Assembly: GCF_000613305.1 (NCBI RefSeq)
Contig: NZ_BAIO01000065.1
Location: 1 to 9,335 of the forward strand
Source of the DNA: Komagataeibacter kakiaceti JCM 25156
Lineage (GTDB): Bacteria; Pseudomonadota; Alphaproteobacteria; Acetobacterales; Acetobacteraceae
Length of the DNA stretch: 9,335 nt
Direction: 5' to 3'
Made by a program: the position numbers and the translations under genes. This document shows, in pieces, positions 1 through 5,427 of the stretch (its first letter is position 1; each line of letters opens with the position of its first letter). The notes below the pieces were generated by a model that saw only the letters and a program-made list of their open reading frames with translations, had not been told where the DNA came from and did not search any database.

Positions 1-67
1 CGACCGGCGTCAGCGCTGCGGCGCCGAAAGCGGCCGACAGGGCGATGTTGCGAATGTTCTTCATCAT
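1..67 (-). CDS. Secreted or envelope protein, N-terminal fragment (signal peptide)
   Basis: Only the first ~22 codons are inside the window; the gene runs off the left edge. The translation MMKNIRNIALSAAFGAAALT has the shape of a Sec signal peptide: a short basic start (K3, R6) followed by an Ala/Leu-rich hydrophobic stretch, so the product is probably exported. Two ATGs are adjacent (67-65 and 64-62). An AAGG Shine-Dalgarno-like stretch lies about 8-11 bases upstream and fits either. The mature protein is not visible, so no family can be named. A perfect FNR box lies about 110 bp upstream on the same transcriptional side, suggesting oxygen-responsive expression (inference). Confidence 0.7.
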   Translation of the reverse strand, partial: MMKNIRNIALSAAFGAAALTPV

Positions 68-169
68 GGGCAGACCTTAATTTTTCTCTCACGTGGTGTT
101 GGTGAGAACGTTAAGAATATTCGAAGTGATGTGATCTGTGCAGAAATCACGCCCACCTAACATTCGGCT

Positions 170-183
170 TTGATGTGAATCAA
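170..183 (-). promoter_or_regulatory. Perfect FNR box upstream of the secreted-protein gene
   Basis: The sequence TTGAT-GTGA-ATCAA matches the FNR/FixK-type consensus TTGAT-N4-ATCAA at all ten defined positions. It starts one base beyond the stop codon of the GNAT-like gene and faces the secreted-protein gene, whose start is about 110 bp away. A TATTCT -10-like hexamer (119-114, minus strand) would put the box centre near -70, close to the class I activator spacing of -71.5. The FNR homologue encoded at 881-1648 has the matching recognition residues. The site is seen directly; promoter assignment is inference. Confidence 0.75.
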
Positions 184-669
184 TCACAGAGGCCGATCTA
201 TTTCCTTATTGCGCTCGATCCGGACTGTTCTTTCGGTAATGTGGCTTGAGGAACACAGTTTCAGGACTGTGTTGTCCTTGTTTGCCACGGGGTTACTGTA
301 GGAGAAAGTACGGATCGCCCGGCACCCCATTTCCCGCGCCAGTGTTTCCATGGCGGGAATCAGCGCGTCGATGATCTGCTGCTTGTGGGCGTAGGAAAGG
401 GCGATGATGTAATCGGCGCTCAGCGTATCGCCCGAATACAGGTCGAATCCACGCCGGAAGGTCGCCATGGCGCAGGGGGGGCGCGCTTCACCATAATGGG
501 CGACCAGAATCCCCTCCCGCGCGCGTTTGCCCGCGCGCGCCATCCTGCGCCCGATGCGCGTCCATTCCCGCATCGTAATATGCGGAAACGACAGCCGGAT
601 AAGGGGATACAGCAACGGTACATCCGCGGGGGCCAGTCGTCTGACCAGGGGGGAAGGGGCGGCCTGCAC
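184..669 (-). CDS. GNAT-like small protein, function unknown
   Basis: The protein is about 161 residues from the GTG at 669. It begins with a segment typical of GNAT-fold proteins (VRRLAPADVPLLYPL: beta strand then helix). Further on come a strand-like GILVAHY, a central LSADYIIALSYAH strand and a long helix (QQIIDALIPAMETLAREMG), then CRAIRTFSY. The CoA-binding R/Q-x-x-G-x-G/A signature is not recognisable, so it may be a divergent or inactive acetyltransferase, and the family call is tentative. Start choice: the frame is open up to a TTG at 744, but that start would sit 5 bp from an FNR box and leave no room for a promoter. The GTG at 669 has an AGGAAA ribosome-binding motif 9 bases upstream and a -10-like TAAATA (724-719) ahead of it. 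Its stop is one base from the FNR box at 170-183. Confidence 0.55.
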   Translation of the reverse strand: MQAAPSPLVRRLAPADVPLLYPLIRLSFPHITMREWTRIGRRMARAGKRAREGILVAHYGEARPPCAMATFRRGFDLYSGDTLSADYIIALSYAHKQQIIDALIPAMETLAREMGCRAIRTFSYSNPVANKDNTVLKLCSSSHITERTVRIERNKEIDRPL

Positions 670-748
670 GCGGCGGGGTTTCCTGTGGGTTGAGAAACTT
701 TTCTTATGATGCTTATTGTATTTACCGAACGATCCGTGGCGCAACGCA

Positions 749-762
749 TTGATTTACATCAA
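749..762. promoter_or_regulatory. Perfect FNR box between the GNAT-like gene and fnrG
   Basis: TTGAT-TTAC-ATCAA is a second perfect match to the FNR consensus. It lies in a divergent intergenic region. Toward the minus strand, a TAAATA hexamer (724-719) would place the box centre near -43, close to class II spacing. Toward fnrG, a TATTTT hexamer (804-809) would place the centre near -60, close to class I spacing, and autoregulation of fnr genes is common in the family. Which promoter it serves, or whether it serves both, cannot be decided from sequence. Confidence 0.78.
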
Positions 763-806
763 TCCATCGGACATACTCGGTTCCGTTTGCGAATGATTTG
801 CTGTAT

Positions 807-863
807 TTTCAGGGGGCTCGCCATGGGCGGCCGTCTTCACCGCCGGAACGCAGGCCCCTGAAA
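807..863. repeat. 9-bp inverted repeat with inner stem just upstream of fnrG
   Basis: TTTCAGGGG (807-815) and CCCCTGAAA (855-863) are perfect reverse complements separated by 39 bases. Inside the loop GGCGG (826-830) can pair with CCGCC (840-844) around a 9-base loop. The right arm ends 17 bases before the fnrG start codon. No T-run follows, so it is not a standard terminator. It could be a leader RNA structure or a DNA operator. If fnrG is transcribed from the TATTTT hexamer at 804-809, the left arm overlaps the promoter and only the operator reading works. Confidence 0.5.
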
Positions 864-880
864 GTAATTGGGAATAATCT

Positions 881-1648
881 ATGTCGGATATGCCTTCGTG
901 TCAGTTCGAGTCGCGGCCACGGCGTATCGTGATCGGGTCATCCGGTGTGCAGGCTGATTTCTGCGCCACCTGCACCGTCCGTCCAACCAGCGTGTGCAAC
1001 GTGATCGGGCAGGCCGACATGGCCCGCCTGGCGGAAGCGGCGGTGGAAACCATCATTCCCCCCGGCCGTGGCTTTATCGAGGAAGGCGCGCCCGCCACCG
1101 ATTTCTTCAACATAACCTCCGGCACCGCCAAGCTGTTCAAGGCCCTGCCGGACGGGCGGCGGCAGATCACCGGCTTCGCCGCGCCGGGGCACTTCCTCGG
1201 GCTTGCGGTGTCGGACAGTTACGCCTTCGGGGCGGAAGCGGTCGATACGGTGCGGGCATGTCGCTTCTCACGTGAGAAGATGGCCGAACTGCTGGATGAT
1301 TTCCCCCGCCTCGAGCGCCGCCTGCTTGAAGAGGCGTCGAATGAACTGGTGGCGGCGCAGAACCAGATGCTGCTGCTGGGCCGCAAGACGGCGCGCGAGC
1401 GGGTGGCGAGCTTCCTGCTTGACCAGATGCGCGCGGGGATGCCGCTGGACCAGACCGGGCATCGCGGCAGCCTGCACCTGCCCATGACACGCGGCGACAT
1501 TGCCGATTATCTTGGCCTGACCATCGAGACCGTCAGCCGTACGCTGAGCTGGATGCGCAGCCAGGGCATGATCGACGTGGGCAAGGGCTACGCCATCACC
1601 ATCCTTGCCGTGGGCAGGCTCGACATACTGGCGGCGGGTAACGGTTAG
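881..1648 (+). CDS. fnrG: FNR-type oxygen-sensing Crp family transcription regulator
   Basis: This 255-residue protein has the Crp/FNR layout. The N-terminal cysteines C28, C31 and C39 are spaced C-X2-C-X7-C as in FixK/FnrN/FnrL proteins, and with C127 in the sensor domain they supply the four ligands of an oxygen-labile [4Fe-4S] cluster. The cyclic-nucleotide-binding-like beta-roll covers about 45-135, a dimerisation helix about 137-165, and the winged helix-turn-helix about 168-245. In the recognition helix, LTIETVSRTL places E216, S219 and R220 at the positions that read TTGAT in E. coli FNR (E209, S212, R213), matching the two FNR boxes in this window. The protein should dimerise and bind DNA when oxygen is low, activating or repressing cytoplasmic target promoters. 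The ATG at 881 has a weak GGGA ribosome site; M4 is an alternative. Its stop overlaps that of the convergent transporter gene by 4 bp. The symbol follows acetic acid bacteria usage. Confidence 0.92.
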   Translation: MSDMPSCQFESRPRRIVIGSSGVQADFCATCTVRPTSVCNVIGQADMARLAEAAVETIIPPGRGFIEEGAPATDFFNITSGTAKLFKALPDGRRQITGFAAPGHFLGLAVSDSYAFGAEAVDTVRACRFSREKMAELLDDFPRLERRLLEEASNELVAAQNQMLLLGRKTARERVASFLLDQMRAGMPLDQTGHRGSLHLPMTRGDIADYLGLTIETVSRTLSWMRSQGMIDVGKGYAITILAVGRLDILAAGNG

Positions 1649-2903
1649 TCGGGGCCCAGTGTCTCGTCACTATCCGCGTCCGGCGCGGCTTCTTCCGTAA
1701 AAAGCGGGTTCTGCGGCGCGGTCCGTGTCGGGCCGCCGACAATGTGGCCGATGGGGGTGAGGAACTCCACATGGTCGCAGATGATCTTGAACACCGCCAG
1801 CAGGGGCACCGACAGGAACGCCCCGAAAATGCCCCACAGCCAGTCCCAGAACATGAGCGAGGCCATGACCAGCACCGGGTTGAGCGTAAACCGGCGCGCC
1901 AGCACCATGGGGGTTATGGTCTCGCCTTCCGTCAGGTGGATGCACAGGTAGATGGCGGGCGGCAGGAGCGCCTGCCAGACGGATGGATAGACGAACAGCC
2001 CGACCAGGAAATAGATGATGATGCCCATCATGGGGCCGATGATGGGGATGTAGTTGAGCAGGAATGCCAGCACGCCCCACAGCAGCGCGTTGGGCAGCCC
2101 CAGCAGCCAGCATTGCGCCATGTTCACCAGCCCGACCAGGCTGTTGATGATGGTGATGGTGGCCAGGTAGAGCGAAACGTTACGCTCGATCTGGTAGGCG
2201 ATCTGTACCGTGCGGCGTTTGTCGGCGAAGGTGGGCATGATCTCGACAAACCGCCGCAGCAGGCTGTCCCCCTGCGCGAGCAGGAAGAACAGCATCAGGA
2301 TCATGGTGAAGAACTGCCCCATGAACGCCTGCGTGCCCAGCAGGATGGACGAGCTGAACCGGTCCAGCCCCCCCGGCCCGGAGGTGACGACAACGACATG
2401 CTCCCCCGCCGTCTCCATCGCCGGGGCGGGATGGTCCAGATGGCCGCCCGCGATGGTCATGAAATTGCGGATCCGGTCTGACGCGCTGGTCAGGAGCTGG
2501 AACGGCCCGCGCAGGAAGGCCAGCCGGTCGCGCAGGGTGTTCAGCGCCTCGGGCGCGCGTTCCAGCCAGCCGGTGGCGGGCACGGAAATGGCGGTGCCCA
2601 CCGCCCCGGCGATGCCGAACACGCACAGGATCAGCACAGCGCCGCCAGCGGCTTGGGCAGGTGCAGCCGGGTGTGCAGGAAGCGCATGGGGGTCGAGAGC
2701 AGCAGGTTGACCACCAGCGCCAGGATCATGGGCAGGATGATGGCGGACGCGAAATACAGCGTATAGAAAACAGCCAGTACGCTAAGCAGCAGCAGGCAGG
2801 CGGTGCGGGTGTCGATGCGGCTGTGACGCATGACCTCGATGGCGCGCTGCTGCTGTATCTGTTCGTAGGATGATGACGGGGTTGGCTCGGTCTCGGGCGG
2901 CAT
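1645..2903 (-). CDS. AI-2E/PerM family membrane transporter, frameshifted as read
   Basis: Two frames together give a ~419-residue AI-2E family (PF01594) permease. The N-terminal part (2903 to about 2640) has a polar tail and the first two membrane helices. The rest (about 2637 to 1645) has the long hydrophilic region and the remaining helices. Family landmarks are NYIPIIGPMMG, EGETITPMVLARRF-x-LNP and DWLWGIFGAFLSVPLLAVFK. The first frame stops in PLAALC-stop at 2631, while the second frame continues with VLILCVFG. One extra base near 2635-2639 (CTGTG to CTGGTG) restores a continuous protein. Members export small molecules or ions (AI-2, indole, or Na+/H+ in some); the substrate here is unknown. 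The ATG at 2903 has AGGA 8 bases upstream; a GTG directly before it is also possible. The C-terminal ~35 residues are acidic and probably cytoplasmic. Confidence 0.82.
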
Positions 2904-3276
2904 CACTCAGGTCCTGGCTTGTACGGGCGCGGGCCAACAGCCGGATCAGGTTCCGTGCCGGCGTCTGGAGACTGTTTCAGAAACCCTGCGTCCAGGGCGG
3001 TCCGCCATGTGTTTTTCCCGCGCCGGCGCCCACGGTCCTGATCGCCGCCCTGCCTCGGTGCCGTCAAACACAGTCCGGTCGTGGCCGGGGGCCACGTTCG
3101 CCCATCATCAGAACTTTTGAAACATCCTCGTGCATCCATACCGATCCGTATCTTATGGGCGTTTATGGCAGGCAGGACCAAGGATTTTGGCACATCCCCG
3201 CTACGCAGGCAGTGCAGGGGATCGTTTCGCACACGGGAACGTGAATTTTTAGCCCTCATCTGGCGGAATACAAGGG
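2904..3276. other. Noncoding divergent region upstream of the transporter and pqqA
   Basis: I find no gene in this stretch. Open frames exist on both strands, but they are rich in Arg/Pro/Gly, show no family resemblance and overlap each other. The region holds an odd palindrome GTTTC-A-GAAAC (2974-2984) nested inside CTGGA (2965-2969) / TCCAG (2991-2995), and a GC-rich hairpin at 3080-3096. A TTGAAA at 3117-3122 lacks a good -10 partner. The promoter for the minus-strand transporter should be here, but I could not place it confidently. Confidence 0.6.
3080..3096. repeat. GC-rich perfect hairpin in the pqqA upstream region
   Basis: CGTGGCC (3080-3086) and GGCCACG (3090-3096) are perfect reverse complements around a GGG loop. 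No T-run follows on either strand, so a terminator role is unlikely. It lies about 180 bp upstream of the predicted pqqA promoter. Function unknown. Confidence 0.45.
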
Positions 3277-3305
3277 TTGAAAGCGGTATTGGACAGGGCT
3301 CAAAT
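3277..3305 (+). promoter_or_regulatory. Predicted sigma-70-type promoter of pqqA
   Basis: TTGAAA (3277-3282, five of six matches to the -35 consensus) is followed after 17 bases by TCAAAT (3300-3305, four of six matches to the -10 consensus). This predicts a start near 3312 and a leader of about 46 bases before pqqA. It is the best-spaced pair in the 150 bp ahead of pqqA. No FNR box or other known operator overlaps it. Confidence 0.5.
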
Positions 3306-3315
3306 ACCCTGACAT

Positions 3316-3331
3316 GAAGGCTGCCGCCTTC
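3316..3331 (+). promoter_or_regulatory. Hairpin at the start of the predicted pqqA leader
   Basis: GAAGGC (3316-3321) pairs perfectly with GCCTTC (3326-3331) around the loop TGCC. It would begin about 4 bases into the predicted transcript. Such 5' stems often protect mRNAs from RNase entry. It does not occlude the pqqA ribosome-binding site (GGAGA, about 3348-3352). Role inferred. Confidence 0.45.
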
Positions 3332-3357
3332 TGGTCCCGTAATCAATGGAGAATCCC

Positions 3358-3438
3358 ATGGCCTGGAATACCCCCAAGATCGTCGAAGTCCCGCTGGGCG
3401 CCGAAATCAACAGCTACGTCTGCGGCGAAAAGAAGTAA
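3358..3438 (+). CDS. pqqA: PQQ precursor peptide PqqA
   Basis: The peptide has 26 residues, too short for many gene callers. It begins MAWNTPKIVEVPLGAEI and carries the invariant Glu and Tyr spaced E-X3-Y (E16, Y20) that PqqE cross-links and that become the carbon skeleton of pyrroloquinoline quinone. The flanking KIVEVPLGAEINSY core and the basic end (KK) are typical of alphaproteobacterial PqqA. A GGAGA ribosome site lies 5-6 bases before the ATG. It is the ribosomally made substrate of the pathway: bound by PqqD, modified by PqqE, then cut out by a protease not encoded here. The strong hairpin right after it suggests it is transcribed in excess over pqqBCDE. Confidence 0.96.
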   Translation: MAWNTPKIVEVPLGAEINSYVCGEKK

Positions 3439-3440
3439 GA

Positions 3441-3480
3441 AAAATTGCCGTCTGTCTCGCACAGGCGGCAATTTTCTTTT
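3441..3480 (+). terminator. Intrinsic terminator/attenuator between pqqA and pqqB
   Basis: AAAATTGCCGTCTGT (3441-3455) pairs with ACAGGCGGCAATTTT (3461-3475) around the loop CTCGC: 15 pairs with one G-U. The stem runs into TTTTCTTTT (3472-3480), giving a canonical rho-independent terminator. It begins 2 bases after the pqqA stop and ends 13 bases before the pqqB start. Since pqqB has no separate good promoter in that gap, partial read-through is the likely way pqqBCDE is expressed. A differential pqqA/pqqB transcript ratio is known from other PQQ producers. Confidence 0.85.
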
Positions 3481-3493
3481 ACAACCTGCGTCC

Positions 3494-4416
3494 ATGATCG
3501 ACATTATCGTTCTCGGCGCGGCAGCGGGCGGTGGATTTCCACAATGGAATTCAAACGCTCCCGGTTGCAGGCGGGCCAGGGCCGGCGATCCAGCAGCCCC
3601 GCCCCGCACACAGGCTTCCATCGCCATCAGTGGCGACGGAAAGCATTGGTTCGTGGTCAATGCCTCCCCCGACCTGCGCACCCAGATAAACCAGACCCCC
3701 GCCCTGCACCCGCGTGAGGGCCTGCGCTCCACGCCCATCGCCGGTGTCATCCTGACGGGCGGGGAGATAGACGGCATTACCGGCCTGTTCACCCTGCGTG
3801 AAGGCCAGCCCTTCACCCTGCTGGCCACGGCCGAAGTCATGTCCGTGCTGGACGCCAATCCCATATTTGAAGCCCTGAACCGCGAGATCGTGACCCGGAC
3901 GGCCATCGTGCCCGACCAGCCGTTCCCCCTCCGGCTGACGGATGGCACGCCCGCGGGCCTGACCATCGTACCTTCGTGGTGCCGGGCAAGGTGCCGCTTT
4001 ATGCCGAATCCGGACCCGACCCCGCGGCCATCTGCGAAAACGGGGAGACCGTGGGGCTCGAAATATCCGATGGCAGCCACCGGGTGTGTTTCGTGCCGGG
4101 CTGCGCGCGCATGACCGATAACCTGCGCGTGCGCCTGCGCGGGGCGGATGTGGTGTTCTTCGATGGCACGCTGTGGGTCGATGATGAAATGATTCGCGCG
4201 GGGCTGGGACAGAAGACCGGCCGCCGCATGGGGCACATGTCCATCGACGGAATGGATGGCACCATCGCCGCCCTGCGCGATCTGGATATCGGACGCAGGA
4301 TTTTCATACACATCAACAACTCCAACCCTGTTCTGCTGGCGGATTCACCCGAACGCGCCCAGGTCGAGGCCGCAGGGTGGGAAGTCTCCCATGACGGGAT
4401 GAGGATTACTCAATGA
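3494..4416 (+). CDS. pqqB: PqqB, metallo-beta-lactamase-fold PQQ biosynthesis protein, frameshifted as read
   Basis: The restored protein is 307 residues, normal for PqqB. It starts MIDIIVLGAAAGGGFPQWN, the family N-terminus, and ends with the HINNSNP motif and AGWEV-x-x-DGM. The first frame runs to about 3971, then the second continues as FVVPGKVPLYAE from 3973. Adding one base to the CC at 3971-3972 restores TIVP-FVVPGK. PqqB acts in the late steps; in vitro work on homologues supports hydroxylation of a PQQ intermediate. Unlike gammaproteobacterial PqqB, the metal-site stretch reads LTGGEIDGITGL, lacking the DH of the usual DxDH-like motif, and the zinc-cysteine segment after FPQWN has a single Cys (SNAPGC). 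I believe such changes occur in acetic acid bacteria, from memory. The ribosome site is weak. The stop overlaps the pqqC start (ATGA). Confidence 0.93.
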
Positions 4417-5149
4417 GTGGACACCTGCTTTCCCCCGATGAACTTGAGGCCGCGCTGCGCGCCATCGGGGCGGAACGTTACCATAACCTGCATCCCTTCC
4501 ACCGCGCCCTGCATGATGGCCGGCTGAACCGGGCGCAGGTGCAGGCCTGGGCCCTGAACCGCTATTATTATCAGGCCAGCATCCCGGCCAAGGACGCGAC
4601 CCTTCTGGCCCGTCTGCCCACGGTGGAACTGCGGCGCGAGTGGCGCCGCCGGATCGTGGACCATGATGGTGACGCACCGGGCACCGGCGGTGTCGCGCGC
4701 TGGCTCAAGCTGACCGACGGGCTGGGGCTTGACCGCGCCTATGTCGAATCCCTCGAGGGGCTGCTGCCCGCCACGCGCTTCGCGGTGGATGCGTATGTGG
4801 CGTTCGTGCGCGACCGCTCGATTCTGGAAGGCATCGCCTCATCCTGACCGAACTGTTCTCGCCCACCATCATAAGCGAGCGCGTGGCGGGGATGTTGCAG
4901 CATTATGACTTCATCAATTCCGAAACGCTGGCCTATTTCCATCCGCGGCTGACACAGGCCCCGCGTGATTCCGATTTCGCGCTGGCTTACGTAAAGGAAC
5001 ATGCCCGCACCCCCGAGCAGCAGAAGGCGGTGCTGGGCGCGCTCAACTTCAAGTGCGGCGTGCTGTGGGCGATGCTGGATGAGCTGGAATACGCCTATGT
5101 CACGCCCGGCCGCATTCCCCCCGGAGCCTTCCGCCCGGACGCGGCATGA
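4413..5149 (+). CDS. pqqC: PqqC, PQQ synthase, frameshifted as read
   Basis: PqqC is the cofactorless oxidase that closes the ring and performs the final oxidation to PQQ using O2. The restored protein has 245 residues, the usual size. Active-site residues fall at the same numbers as in the Klebsiella enzyme: Y23, H24, R50, Q54, K60, R80, H84, Y128, then after repair E147, R157, Y175, R179 and K214. The oxygen-pocket H154 is replaced by Ile (LFSPTIISER), probably a lineage substitution. The frame breaks at 4843-4844: it reads GIASS-stop, while the next frame continues LTELFSPTI. One extra C in the CC run restores it, and residue numbering then stays in register, which argues against real decay. 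AGGA lies 8 bases before the ATG. Both ends use ATGA overlaps (with pqqB and pqqD). Confidence 0.94.
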
Positions 5150-5427
5150 CCGCCAGCCTGGCAGATAGCAGCGTCATCCGTTTCGCGCGCGGGGTCAGGC
5201 TTCAGCATGACCGCGTGCGCGACCGCTGGATCATCCAGGCGCCCGAGCGTGCCTTCATTCCCGATCTCGTCGCGGCGGAAGTGCTGAAGCTGGTGGATGG
5301 CAGCCGCACGCTGGGCCAGATCGTGACGGAACTGGCCGGTCGGTTCACGGCCCCCGTTGACGTGATCGGGCGTGATGTCCATGTCATGGTCACCGACCTC
5401 ATTACCCGGCAGGTACTGACGGCATGA
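5146..5427 (+). CDS. pqqD: PqqD, PqqA-binding peptide chaperone
   Basis: This intact 93-residue protein has the RiPP recognition element fold. Family features are the segment RWIIQAPERAFIPD (about 27-40), AAEVLKLVDGSRTLGQI (about 43-59) and the C-terminal helix with DVHVMVTDLITRQVL. PqqD binds PqqA and presents it to the radical-SAM enzyme PqqE. It is a separate gene here; in some methylotrophs it is fused to PqqC. Its start overlaps the pqqC stop and its stop overlaps the pqqE start (ATGA both times). The own ribosome site is weak, so translational coupling is likely. Confidence 0.96.
   Translation: MTASLADSSVIRFARGVRLQHDRVRDRWIIQAPERAFIPDLVAAEVLKLVDGSRTLGQIVTELAGRFTAPVDVIGRDVHVMVTDLITRQVLTA

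Noticed and set aside
131..150. Crp-like site GTGAT-N10-ATCAC upstream of the secreted-protein gene
   Set aside because: The spacing does not fit the Crp consensus (TGTGA-N6-TCACA), and the arms are only 5 bp.
1744..2481. A 245-codon plus-strand frame inside the transporter gene
   Set aside because: Its composition (many Gln, His, Asp, Arg) is the usual mirror of a G+C-rich membrane-protein gene, and the opposite strand has clear AI-2E family motifs.
2631..2642. Programmed ribosomal frameshift in the transporter gene
   Set aside because: There is no slippery heptamer, stimulatory stem or known precedent, and three other genes carry the same kind of one-base loss.
2870..3346. Open frames on both strands covering the pqqA upstream region
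   Set aside because: They overlap one another, are Arg/Pro/Gly-rich, show no motif or ribosome site, and lie where promoters are expected.
3343..4311. A 322-codon minus-strand frame across pqqA and pqqB
   Set aside because: It is antisense to well-conserved PqqA and PqqB; its length is explained by high G+C.
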